A DNA stretch of 17,455 nt from Patescibacteria group bacterium (GTDB lineage: Bacteria > Patescibacteriota > Patescibacteriia > UBA9934 > GWF2-40-263), in assembly GCA_004298405.1 (NCBI GenBank), contig SCSL01000023.1, positions 1-17,455 on the forward strand, written 5' to 3'. The notes beneath the pieces are model-generated. The model saw only the letters and a list, made by a program, of their open reading frames with translations. It did not search any database and was not told where the DNA came from. Numbering within the stretch: the first letter of the stretch is position 1; the number at the start of each line of letters is the position of its first letter. The translations under genes and the position numbers were made by a program. Of this stretch, positions 6,736 through 13,985 are shown piece after piece.

Positions 6736-8379
6736 ATGTCAGAGCAACGATCTTTTCAGGGTTATCATACCGAACGATTTCGTACCCCCAACAATCCCTC
6801 CAAACAAAAGGAGCTACTAGGAGAATTGAGGGAAGAAGAAGGTCTTCGCGTCTTTCGTGGACATGATGGGGAATCATACCTTCGTTCTATCGAACAGTAT
6901 CAGAGTTCAGAGTTGGTCGAAGGTTTCCAGTATGTTTTGGAGATAGCGGAGCTTATTCGTGCACAAGAAGGTCGCGCTCTTTTGGTGGGAGGTTCGGTTC
7001 GGGATGAAGTTCTCGGAATGCCTTCAAAGGATTTTGATATAGAAGTGTACGGGATCCCATTAGATCAACTTAAAGACCTTTTGGAATCAAAGGGTCGCGT
7101 GGAAATCGTAGGTCAGTCGTTCGGAGTATTGCTTTTCACGACACCAGGCGGGTTCAACCTCGACGTGTCAATTCCGCGAAAAGATTCCAAAGTAGGAAAG
7201 AGTCACAAAGATTTTTCGATTGATCCAGATCCCACGATGTCGATTTTGGAAGCTGCACGACGACGAGATTTTACCTTTAATGCTCTCGCGAAGGATCCCC
7301 TTACGGGGGAGATTTTTGATGGCTTTGGCGGGATAGATGATTTGAAGCATCGTGTTCTAAGAGCAACGGATAAGGAGTTGTTTGCCGATGATCCGTTGCG
7401 TGTCTTGCGTGCGGCTCAGTTTATTGCCCGTTTTGGGTTGCGGTCGGAACCTGAGACTCTCGAGTTGATTCGTTCGACCGTTCCAAGCATGGATGCGCTC
7501 TCGCAGGATCGATTCGGAACTGAGTGGTCTAAGCTTCTTTTGAAAGCAGTTCGACCTTCCGCAGGTCTGCACGCATTGCATGAGTTTGGTGTGATCGAAC
7601 GTTTTTATCCTGAACTATTGGCTCTCCATGATACGCAACAGGAATTCGAGTGGCATCCAGAAGGAGATGTGTGGACGCACACGTTGATGGTGGTTGATGA
7701 AGCTTCACGCGTTGCGCGTCGTCATGAACTTGAAGGGGCACGGCACAGATACCTCATGTACGCGGCGCTGTGTCATGATTTGGGAAAGCCTTCGACCACA
7801 AAACATGAAGATGGACGGTGGCGCTCCAAGGCACATGAACCTGCGGGTGAGGAACCGACACGATCATTGCTCTCACGGCTTGGAGTAAAAAAAGACGAAA
7901 TCGAAGTCATCGTGAACCTGGTAAAAGAGCACTTGTGGCCTGGGGCAATGTATCGATCCTTTTTGAAAGGAGAGCCTGTGACGGAAGGAGCTTACCGTCG
8001 TATTGCAAGACGACTCGCGCCGGCAACCATCGAGGATTTGACCTATGTGATGGAAGCGGATGCAGGAGGACGTGGACCATTTCTTCATCCTGACCAACCA
8101 GATCAATTACTTCTTCCGTTTCCAGATCAAGCCGGCGCATGGGTGCGAGAACGGGCGCGCGCGTTTGGCATTGATCGGGAGAAACCACAGCCCGTTCTCC
8201 AAGGTCGAGATTTGATCCTGCTAGGACTACGACCAGGGAAGATATTCAGCGCGATTATCAGCCTCGCGGATAAGCTTCGGGACGAAGGGATGTCAAGAGA
8301 ACAAATTTTGTGGCGACTCGAAGGGAGCACGGATGCGCAAGAAGCCCTTAGACGTCTTACACACGAAAACAGTTCCTAA
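6736..8379 (+). CDS. cca: CCA-adding tRNA nucleotidyltransferase / poly(A) polymerase family with HD domain
   Basis: Adds or repairs the 3' CCA end of tRNAs; relatives are poly(A) polymerases. The class II head domain shows LLVGGSVRDEVLG (GG near residues 85-86), DFDIEV with metal-binding D99 and D101, RRRDFTFNALA and the DDPLRVLRAAQFIARFG region. A C-terminal HD phosphohydrolase domain follows (HTLMVVDEA; H347-D348 in CHDLGKPSTT). At 547 residues it is longer than minimal CCA enzymes; the first roughly 60 residues are a polar extension I cannot assign. The start lies 2 nt after the leuS stop without a Shine-Dalgarno, which indicates co-transcription and agrees with a tRNA-maturation operon. 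CCA-adding versus A-adding activity cannot be told by eye. Confidence 0.92.
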   Translation: MSEQRSFQGYHTERFRTPNNPSKQKELLGELREEEGLRVFRGHDGESYLRSIEQYQSSELVEGFQYVLEIAELIRAQEGRALLVGGSVRDEVLGMPSKDFDIEVYGIPLDQLKDLLESKGRVEIVGQSFGVLLFTTPGGFNLDVSIPRKDSKVGKSHKDFSIDPDPTMSILEAARRRDFTFNALAKDPLTGEIFDGFGGIDDLKHRVLRATDKELFADDPLRVLRAAQFIARFGLRSEPETLELIRSTVPSMDALSQDRFGTEWSKLLLKAVRPSAGLHALHEFGVIERFYPELLALHDTQQEFEWHPEGDVWTHTLMVVDEASRVARRHELEGARHRYLMYAALCHDLGKPSTTKHEDGRWRSKAHEPAGEEPTRSLLSRLGVKKDEIEVIVNLVKEHLWPGAMYRSFLKGEPVTEGAYRRIARRLAPATIEDLTYVMEADAGGRGPFLHPDQPDQLLLPFPDQAGAWVRERARAFGIDREKPQPVLQGRDLILLGLRPGKIFSAIISLADKLRDEGMSREQILWRLEGSTDAQEALRRLTHENSS

Positions 8380-8386
8380 AAAACCT

Positions 8387-8983
8387 ATGTCAAAAATTCC
8401 AGAAAGGGCCAAGCTTGTCTTTCAGGGAATTCGATACGACGTATTTCAATGGGAGCAGGATCTTTATGACGGAACAACGAAAACGTTTGAGATGATTCGG
8501 AGAGCCTCTACCGTAGAAGCTTTGGTGGTCGTCGGTGACCGAATCATTATCCAGCAAGAAGAACAGCCTCACGTCCCTTACCCCTTTCTTTCTTTCCCTG
8601 GCGGATGCATTGAGCCTGGGGAAACTCCGCAAGAGGCAGTGGTTAGGGAAGTGTTAGAAGAAACAGGGTATTCACGCGGGACATTACAACTTCTTCATGT
8701 CCAAAATCCCCTGCAATCACAAGATTGGTCGATGTACGTTTTTATTTTTCGTGGCGCGGAAAGGATGCGTGAACCACAAACCGACGCTGGTGAGAAAATT
8801 ACAATTCGACTTGTGACTTTTGATGAGCTTATCGATCTCGTTGATCGTGGCGAGTTCTATCGGTTTGAGTCAACCCTGCGGCTTCGATTTATTCGAGCGA
8901 AGTATCACCGGCCGAGTTACGAGATACTCTACCGGGAAATTTTTAAACTTAATCGTACAGGAAAACATCCTAGCGCTGATTAA
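8387..8983 (+). CDS. Nudix hydrolase, ADP-ribose pyrophosphatase-like
   Basis: Hydrolyses a nucleoside diphosphate linked to another group; the substrate cannot be read from sequence. The complete Nudix box, G-x5-E-x7-RE-x2-EE-x-G-Y, occupies residues 73-95, with FPGGCIEPGE just before and within it. The 198-residue length and the segments before and after the box resemble ADP-ribose or sugar-nucleotide pyrophosphatases. The ATG at 8387 is chosen over an in-frame ATG at 8333 because the latter would overlap the end of cca by 47 nt and add residues unlike the family. It follows cca by 7 nt, the third gene of the leuS unit. Confidence 0.9.
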   Translation: MSKIPERAKLVFQGIRYDVFQWEQDLYDGTTKTFEMIRRASTVEALVVVGDRIIIQQEEQPHVPYPFLSFPGGCIEPGETPQEAVVREVLEETGYSRGTLQLLHVQNPLQSQDWSMYVFIFRGAERMREPQTDAGEKITIRLVTFDELIDLVDRGEFYRFESTLRLRFIRAKYHRPSYEILYREIFKLNRTGKHPSAD

Positions 8984-8990
8984 ACACTTT

Positions 8991-8999
8991 TGTTAAGCT
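8991..8999 (+). promoter_or_regulatory. Candidate extended -10 element of ugd
   Basis: TGTTAAGCT at 8991-8999 has the TG-n-TAnnnT form also seen before leuS and the gene at 16563. It ends 8 nt before the ATG at 9008. No convincing -35 box is visible, so ugd may have a weak promoter of its own or simply be read from leuS. Confidence 0.35.
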
Positions 9000-9007
9000 C
9001 ATAGCCT

Positions 9008-10345
9008 ATGAATCTCGTCATGATTGGAACCGGCTATGTCGGATTGACCACAGGGGTAGGCTTTGCAAGTCTTGGCCACCAGGTCGCGTGCGTTGATATT
9101 GATGCAGGGAAAATCGCCCGGCTGGATGTGGGGGAGGTGCCTTTTTACGAACCAGGTGTGGCAGAGGCACTCAAACAGGTTCAGGCCGCTGGGCGCATTT
9201 TGTTCACAACGGATCTGCGCAGTGTGATCGATGGAGCGGATGTCATTATGCTTGCTGTGGGAACGCCACCCAAGAGTACGGGGGAAGCAGATCTGACCGC
9301 GTTGTTCGCGGCGGCGGATCACGTGGGAGCCTGTTTGAATCACGAGGCCGTCATTGTCATCAAGAGCACCGTTCCCGTAGGAACGAATCGGATCGTTCTT
9401 GATCGGATTCGTGCGGCGATGAAGGCGGCAGGGCAGGAAGAACTGACGAGTCTTATCAACATTGTTTCTGTCCCAGAGTTTTTGCGCGAGGGGACAGCTC
9501 TGCGGGATTTTCTTCACTCGGATCGTCTTGTGATCGGGGCGGACGACCGCATTGCCGTGCAGACTATTGATGCCCTTCATGAGGGGATCATTGCTCCACG
9601 CGTCGTGACATCGATTGAGTCCGCGGAGCTCATCAAGTACGCCGCGAACGCCTTTCTTGCGACAAAAATTTCGTTTATCAATGAGATCGCCAACCTTGCC
9701 GATCGTGTCGGAGCTGATGTGAGAGATATCGCACAAGGAATTGGTTTGGATCCACGTATCGGTCCACACTTTTTGCGCGCGGGCATCGGCTACGGGGGAT
9801 CTTGTTTCCCCAAAGATGTTTCTGCGCTTGAGCAACTTTCAGGATCGCGTGGATACACATTCAAGCTTCTCTCCTCCGTCATTGAGGTGAATGCACGTCA
9901 GCGCGATCTTTTTTTCAAACGGCTTGTCGAAGAACTCGGAGGGGTGAAGGGACGACGGATTGCCGTGTGGGGACTGTCGTTTAAACCAGACACCGACGAT
10001 GTCCGTGAATCCGCGGCGATTGATATTGCTCAGCGGTTATGTGCACAAGGAGCAGATGTTGTCGCCTATGATCCAGAGGCAGAAGAGAATGCAAAACAGG
10101 TTCTTTCTGATACGGTCACGTTCGCCCCAACAGCGATCGATGCCGCGGTTGGGGCTGAGGCGCTTGTCGTGCTCACGGAATGGCCAGAGTTTCGAGACGT
10201 TTCATTTGCCACCCTCAAGGATCTCATGCTTGAACCACGTATTTTTGACGGCCGCAATCATCTTGCCGATCTTCCTCTCTCAGAACTTGGATTCATCTAC
10301 CGCGGTGTGGGCCTAGGTTCTTATGCGACCTCGCGACATTTTTAA
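9008..10345 (+). CDS. ugd: UDP-glucose/GDP-mannose 6-dehydrogenase family
   Basis: Oxidises a nucleotide sugar, most likely UDP-glucose to UDP-glucuronate, with two NAD, for surface polysaccharide synthesis. The N-terminal Rossmann motif GTGYVG is at residues 7-12, KSTVPVGT is the conserved strand-loop, and the catalytic cysteine is C266 in GYGGSCFPKD. The C-terminal UDP-binding domain has WGLSFKPDTDDVRESAA. The 445 residues match the family. UDP-glucose versus GDP-mannose specificity is not certain. No Shine-Dalgarno; the start context is CCTATG. The 3' end overlaps comEC by 23 nt, so the two are probably co-transcribed, although their functions are unrelated. Confidence 0.93.
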   Translation: MNLVMIGTGYVGLTTGVGFASLGHQVACVDIDAGKIARLDVGEVPFYEPGVAEALKQVQAAGRILFTTDLRSVIDGADVIMLAVGTPPKSTGEADLTALFAAADHVGACLNHEAVIVIKSTVPVGTNRIVLDRIRAAMKAAGQEELTSLINIVSVPEFLREGTALRDFLHSDRLVIGADDRIAVQTIDALHEGIIAPRVVTSIESAELIKYAANAFLATKISFINEIANLADRVGADVRDIAQGIGLDPRIGPHFLRAGIGYGGSCFPKDVSALEQLSGSRGYTFKLLSSVIEVNARQRDLFFKRLVEELGGVKGRRIAVWGLSFKPDTDDVRESAAIDIAQRLCAQGADVVAYDPEAEENAKQVLSDTVTFAPTAIDAAVGAEALVVLTEWPEFRDVSFATLKDLMLEPRIFDGRNHLADLPLSELGFIYRGVGLGSYATSRHF

Positions 10346-11642
10346 GAGTCCATCTAAAACCCTCGCCCTCCTCTTGGCGGCGTTTTGTTTAGGGGCGTTT
10401 GTTTTTACATTATTCCCGCAGGTACCACCATCTGTTGCGGATGTACCAAGCTCGGCGGTTCGTGTGGATGGAGTGGTGAGTGCTGAAGTGGAACGCCGGG
10501 TCGATGGTCAACGCATTGAGCTGACATCGGTTCGCTATGTCGACGAGGCAAAAGAAGGAAAGCTCCTCGTGTGGGCGCCGTTGTATCCGCAGGTTGAATA
10601 CGGCGATGCGCTTGTGTTCAACTGTCGTGTGCAAAAGCCCGAAGCATTCGAGGGATTTGCCTACGGCACCTATCTTGCGACAAAAGGAATATATGCTGTC
10701 TGTTTTCAGCCACAGTATATTGACGTGCACCCGTCGACGAGCTGGTCGGTCGTGGGGATGATTCTTACGATCAAATCATTCGCCCTCGAGACGATACGTG
10801 ATGTTCTTCCTGAACCGCACGCATCGTTTCTCTCGGGACTGTTGTTTGGCGGTTCGACAACGCTCTCAGGAGATCTCAAAGACGATTTTCGTGAAACAGG
10901 AACATCACATATCCTTGCGGCCTCCGGCTACAACGTATCGATTTTCTCGGTCACGTTTCTTGCCTTCATCATGTCGACTCGTCTGGGTCGCCGACATGGT
11001 CTCATGCTCACAACGGTCTTGTTGGTTGTGTATGTGATTATTGCAGGAGCCTCGGCAGCTGTCATTCGAGCCGGCATTATGGGATTCCTCGTCGTGCTTG
11101 AAAAATGGATTTCCCGCAAGGCGTACATGCTCAATGTAATGCTCCTCACCGCGAGCATCATGCTTTTGTTCAATCCCTTTCTTCTCTACGACGTCGGATT
11201 CCAACTTTCGTTTGTGGCGACCATCGCGATCGTCACGTTTACAAAACCCTGGAGCGAACGACTTGATTTTGTTCCGGATGTCATCGGTTTGCGTCAGGCA
11301 TTCGTTGGATCCCTCGCCGCAACGGTGCTTACGCTACCAATCGTCCTTTGGCACTTTGGAACGGTCTCGCTCATCTCACCATTTGCGAATCTGCTTGTGC
11401 TTCCGCTTGTTCCGTATGCTATGGCTGCGACCGGAATCGCACTCATCGCGGACATCACATTTGGTCCGGTCGGACTACTTGTTTCACTCCCTGCCTGGGC
11501 GCTCTCAAACGTGATGTTGCGTGTGATCTCAGCATTTGGGTCGATCCCGTTCGCACTGGCACAAGTCACAAACGCCCACCTACTTGCGTTTGTTGTGGCG
11601 ACTACTATTTTTTTCGTTTGGTTTTATAAATACCGAGAATAA
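10323..11642 (+). CDS. comEC: ComEC/Rec2 membrane channel protein (lacks C-terminal metallo-hydrolase domain)
   Basis: Inner-membrane channel for uptake of single-stranded DNA during natural transformation. The 439 residues begin with a signal-anchor-like helix (residues 13-32), continue with a DUF4131-type soluble region (about 40-140, ending FAYGTYLATKGIYAV), then the polytopic competence domain. Diagnostic stretches are FRETGTSHILAASGYNVSIF (about residues 190-209), GASAAVIRAGIM and YDVGFQLSFVATIAI. The protein stops after the last helix, FVVATTIFFVWFYKYRE; the metallo-beta-lactamase domain normally fused behind it is the next gene, in the same frame 102 nt further on. The start overlaps ugd. 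Confidence 0.92.
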   Translation: MRPRDIFKSPSKTLALLLAAFCLGAFVFTLFPQVPPSVADVPSSAVRVDGVVSAEVERRVDGQRIELTSVRYVDEAKEGKLLVWAPLYPQVEYGDALVFNCRVQKPEAFEGFAYGTYLATKGIYAVCFQPQYIDVHPSTSWSVVGMILTIKSFALETIRDVLPEPHASFLSGLLFGGSTTLSGDLKDDFRETGTSHILAASGYNVSIFSVTFLAFIMSTRLGRRHGLMLTTVLLVVYVIIAGASAAVIRAGIMGFLVVLEKWISRKAYMLNVMLLTASIMLLFNPFLLYDVGFQLSFVATIAIVTFTKPWSERLDFVPDVIGLRQAFVGSLAATVLTLPIVLWHFGTVSLISPFANLLVLPLVPYAMAATGIALIADITFGPVGLLVSLPAWALSNVMLRVISAFGSIPFALAQVTNAHLLAFVVATTIFFVWFYKYRE

Positions 11643-11671
11643 AATATTCTCAGGGGAAGAGAGAATGGATT

Positions 11672-11721
11672 TTCTTAGGGGCTTCAGCCTCGTCCGGAGC
11701 GCCGCTAAAGCGGCTGAGAAG
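11672..11721 (+). repeat. Composite hairpin repeat, copy 2, between the two comEC-type genes
   Basis: AGGGGCTTCAGCC and TCGTCCGG, then GCCGC-TAAA-GCGGC (11701-11714), flanked by TTCT and AGAA. It matches the blocks of copy 1 at 3176-3246 in order and orientation but lacks a 19-nt middle segment containing one hairpin. The element fills half of the 102-nt gap between comEC and the metallo-hydrolase gene and carries in-frame stops. Confidence 0.72.
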
Positions 11722-11744
11722 AGTAGAAGAGTAATGTTTCGTAT

Positions 11745-12683
11745 ATGCATCGAGCAACTCCAAAAAAAGTGTTTCCTCTGAAGATGCAGACATGTCTTCT
11801 TGTAGTGACTGTTTTGATATTGTCGATTGTTCTGTGGGTGCAGACAGCGGCGATCGTTTTTCCTTGGCAGGAAAAACCTCTGCGCGTCTGGATGCTCGAC
11901 ATCGGTCAGGGAGATGCGTTTTTTATCGAGTTCCCGACCGGTGAGCAGATGCTTATCGACGGGGGACCTGATGATTTCGTCCTTGCCAAACTCGGCAGCC
12001 TTTTACTTCCGTGGGATCGAACACTTGATGCTATCCTCCTTACGCATCCTGATGCCGACCATATCACGGGACTAGTTGGTGTGCTTGATCGATATGATGT
12101 GGAGACGATCTATGAAACAGGCATTCGCGCACATACACCATACGACGAAGCGTTCGTTGAACTTGAAACAATACTGTCCGATCCCACTTCGCTCGATGTT
12201 GTCGAGCTTCGAGGGACAAGCCGGACCATATTGAGCGCAGGGGATACGATCGAGATCGGAGACGTGACGCTGACGATCGTGTGGCCTGACGATGCCCAAG
12301 CAGGAACCTATCCAGAGAAGCGCAATAATTTTTCCCTCAATGTATTGCTCGAGTACGGGGAGACAACCATGCTTTTCACCGGAGACTCAGAGAGCCTCGT
12401 CGAGGAATCCGTTGGTCCACGCGTGGGGGACATCGATGTTCTCAAAGTCGGCCATCACGGAAGTCTGACCTCAACTTCTTGGAAGTTTTTGCAAGTGACA
12501 GATCCAGAAATAGCCCTTATTTCCATGGGTCGTGAGAACACGTATGGCCACCCGCATCCAACCATCATTGCACGACTGGAAGACATGGGCGCCAGGATTT
12601 TTCGGACGGATCTCCACCAGGACGTTTTGCTCACCTCCTACGGGGAAGAACCCGAGGTGCACGCATCACCGTTGCCTTTTTAA
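11745..12683 (+). CDS. ComEC-type metallo-beta-lactamase-fold hydrolase, membrane-anchored
   Basis: Likely the nuclease or hydrolase module that in most bacteria forms the C-terminus of ComEC. After a basic N-terminus and one membrane helix (about residues 17-37) comes LRVWMLDIGQGDAFFIEFP, the typical opening of the ComEC hydrolase domain. The metal-binding motif is THPDADH (H101, D103, D105, H106), followed by MLFTGDSES and VGHHGS (H237, H238). The domain is 312 residues long and complete. The start at 11745 is the first ATG; an ATG at 11784 would shorten the basic N-terminus but keep the helix. Its reading frame is the same as that of comEC, which makes a gene fission plausible. Confidence 0.88.
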   Translation: MHRATPKKVFPLKMQTCLLVVTVLILSIVLWVQTAAIVFPWQEKPLRVWMLDIGQGDAFFIEFPTGEQMLIDGGPDDFVLAKLGSLLLPWDRTLDAILLTHPDADHITGLVGVLDRYDVETIYETGIRAHTPYDEAFVELETILSDPTSLDVVELRGTSRTILSAGDTIEIGDVTLTIVWPDDAQAGTYPEKRNNFSLNVLLEYGETTMLFTGDSESLVEESVGPRVGDIDVLKVGHHGSLTSTSWKFLQVTDPEIALISMGRENTYGHPHPTIIARLEDMGARIFRTDLHQDVLLTSYGEEPEVHASPLPF

Positions 12684-12725
12684 CTATGCTGTGATACTTT
12701 TTTGACAAATTTGCTAATCAAACAT

Positions 12726-13193
12726 ATGGCTGAGAAACAACAAACGCTCGTTCTGCTCAAACCGGATGCGCTTCAGCGCGATCTCTTAGGCGAGATTGTT
12801 CGCCGATTTGAGATGAAGGGTCTCAAGATTGTGGGACTCAAATTTATTCGTCTGACGGATGAGATGTTGGATGAGCATTATTCACATCTTACGGATAAAC
12901 CATTTTTTGCGAGCCTCAAGCAGTTCATGATGCAGACGCCGGTGGTGGGGATGGTGCTTGAAGGGTATGATGCCGTTTCTGAAATTCGCAAAATTGTTGG
13001 TTCAACCAACCCACGCGAGGCCGACGCGGGAACCATTCGCGCCGACTTCTCGATGAACGTACCGTCCAATCTCATTCACGCTTCTGACTCTCCTGAAAGT
13101 GCGGTGACAGAAGTAAAACGATTCTTCACCGACGCGGAGATTTTCGACTACGAAAAAATTACCGATCGGTTTATTTTTGGCGAAGGGATTTAG
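12726..13193 (+). CDS. ndk: Nucleoside diphosphate kinase
   Basis: Transfers the gamma-phosphate between nucleoside triphosphates and diphosphates through a phosphohistidine. TLVLLKPDALQRDLLGEI is the classic N-terminus; the active-site histidine is H118 in NLIHASDSPESA, where most relatives have HGSDS, so one small residue differs. VGSTNPREADAGTIRADF is intact. The 155 residues exceed the usual 140-145 slightly through the C-terminus. The ATG at 12726 is chosen over an upstream in-frame TTG because the protein then starts at the usual place. No Shine-Dalgarno. Confidence 0.96.
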   Translation: MAEKQQTLVLLKPDALQRDLLGEIVRRFEMKGLKIVGLKFIRLTDEMLDEHYSHLTDKPFFASLKQFMMQTPVVGMVLEGYDAVSEIRKIVGSTNPREADAGTIRADFSMNVPSNLIHASDSPESAVTEVKRFFTDAEIFDYEKITDRFIFGEGI

Positions 13194-13252
13194 TGTTTAC
13201 CCACATGGTACTTGACGCCATTTTTGACCCCTGGTAGCTTTATTTTAGTGAT

Positions 13253-13351
13253 ATGGAAATGTACGCATACATCATTATTGCTCTCCTCGGACTCGTTATC
13301 CCATTTTTTGGGATACTCTTTATTCTCGAGAAGAGCGATGGTATGCAATAG
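13253..13351 (+). CDS. Small membrane peptide, 32 residues
   Basis: Not recognised. ATG to TAG encodes 32 residues: a short start (MEMYAY), one hydrophobic segment of about 19 residues with a central proline (PFFG), and a charged end (EKSDGMQ). It could be a real single-pass small protein or a leader peptide. Its last codons overlap the 5' arm of a long hairpin that competes with the terminator at 13376-13407. Possible -35 boxes TTGACG (13212) and TTGACC (13224) lie upstream, but the -10 is poor. Base composition is like the host genes, not like the cassette downstream. Confidence 0.5.
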   Translation: MEMYAYIIIALLGLVIPFFGILFILEKSDGMQ

Positions 13352-13386
13352 AAAGTCATTTCAATAAATGATTGCAAACCATCGCT
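13334..13386 (+). promoter_or_regulatory. Candidate antiterminator hairpin competing with the terminator
   Basis: AGCGATGGT (13334-13342) pairs with ACCATCGCT (13378-13386); inside, TGCAA (13344-13348) pairs with TTGCA (13372-13376) and TCATTT (13356-13361) with AAATGA (13366-13371) around a CAAT loop. That gives 20 pairs with one mismatch and a 7-nt bulge. The 3' arm is also the 5' arm of the terminator at 13376-13407, whose other arm repeats AGCGATGGT (13393-13401). The two structures cannot coexist. Confidence 0.6.
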
Positions 13387-13407
13387 GTAAAAAGCGATGG
13401 TTTTTTT
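13376..13407 (+). terminator. Strong intrinsic terminator before panD
   Basis: AAACCATCGCT (13376-13386) pairs perfectly with AGCGATGGTTT (13393-13403) across a GTAAAA loop, followed by a run of T to 13407. It ends the ndk and small-ORF transcription and lies upstream of panD, for which no clear separate promoter is visible. Confidence 0.9.
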
Positions 13408-13481
13408 GTGTGACGGGGTTGGGAGCGAATAGATATTTGCTCTCGCTCCTGCCACACAAGGCAGAACAAGAACACCAGGAG
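13407..13481 (+). promoter_or_regulatory. Structured panD leader with Shine-Dalgarno
   Basis: TGTGTG (13407-13412) can pair with CACACA (13453-13458), enclosing GGAGCGA (13422-13428) with TCGCTCC (13443-13449). AGGAG at 13477-13481 is 5 nt before the panD ATG and fixes that start. No good promoter is visible: TTGTGT at 13406 has only poor -10 candidates behind it. Confidence 0.5.
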
Positions 13482-13486
13482 ACTGC

Positions 13487-13879
13487 ATGCGTCTGAAGCG
13501 AATGTTGAGTGGGAAACTGCATCGGATCCGTGTCACGGAAGCACAGGTCAACTACGTGGGCTCCGTCGGCATCGACGAGGACTTCATGGATGCCGCCGGC
13601 ATCGTCATGAACCAAGAGGTCAACATCGTCAACGCCACCAACGGCGAACGGTGGATCACCTACGCGATCCCTGCGCCGCGTGGTTCCAAGACCATGTCGC
13701 TCAACGGCGGCGGAGCCCGCAAGGGGGTCATCGGCGACATCCTCATCGTTATGGTCTACGACTGGACCGACGAGTCCACCATTCCCAGGGTCGTCTTCTT
13801 CGGCGAGGGCAATAAGGTCCTCAAGATCGGCACGACCGAGGTGCACGGCACCATCCATCCCGACCTGCAGGAGTCCTGA
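13487..13879 (+). CDS. panD: Aspartate 1-decarboxylase
   Basis: Pyruvoyl enzyme that converts L-aspartate to beta-alanine, the precursor of pantothenate in most bacteria. The 130 residues align by eye with E. coli PanD: SGKLHRIRVT (K10, equivalent to K9), NYVGS with the self-cleavage site G25-S26, the DEDFMDAAGI helix, and TNGERWITYAI with R55, T58 and Y59. All residues known to matter for processing and catalysis are present, so the enzyme should be active. A good Shine-Dalgarno (AGGAG) precedes it. It is GC-rich, unlike ndk upstream and the M20 peptidase gene downstream, and is paired with an ATP-grasp ligase instead of panB or panC. Confidence 0.95.
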   Translation: MRLKRMLSGKLHRIRVTEAQVNYVGSVGIDEDFMDAAGIVMNQEVNIVNATNGERWITYAIPAPRGSKTMSLNGGGARKGVIGDILIVMVYDWTDESTIPRVVFFGEGNKVLKIGTTEVHGTIHPDLQES

Positions 13880-13905
13880 TGTCCGAACCTTCCACCACCA
13901 ACCCA

Positions 13906-13973
13906 CCTGCTCTCAGCAGGGGGCCACGGGCTCTGCCCGTGGGGGTCCACTTGTTGTTCGTAGGCAACTACGA
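13906..13973 (+). promoter_or_regulatory. Three tandem perfect hairpins between panD and the ligase gene
   Basis: CCTGC-TCTCA-GCAGG (13906-13920), CCACGGGC-TCT-GCCCGTGG (13924-13942) and TCGTAG-GCAA-CTACGA (13958-13973). The last has a GNRA-type tetraloop and ends 2 nt before the Shine-Dalgarno AAGGA (13976-13980) of the next gene. No T run follows, so these are not simple terminators; roles in translation control, RNA stability or attenuation are possible. Confidence 0.6.
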
Positions 13974-13985
13974 TGAAGGAATCAC

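Noticed and set aside
8333..8386. Upstream ATG extending the Nudix protein by 18 residues
   Set aside because: It lies inside cca and adds residues unlike the family; the ATG 7 nt after the cca stop is more natural.
11536..11781. Plus-strand frame through the hairpin repeat between comEC and the metallo-hydrolase gene
   Set aside because: It overlaps the end of comEC in another frame and its product is derived from the repeat; no start signal or conserved pattern.
12685..12707. TTGACA and TATGCT/GATACT before ndk as a promoter
   Set aside because: The perfect TTGACA at 12702 would place its -10 on the start codon, and the -10-like boxes lie upstream of it; no consistent -35/-10 pair could be assembled.
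13361..13906. Minus-strand open frame of 181 codons opposite panD
   Set aside because: It covers panD, whose catalytic and processing residues are intact, and runs through the terminator hairpin; it shows Asp/Val-rich shadow composition.
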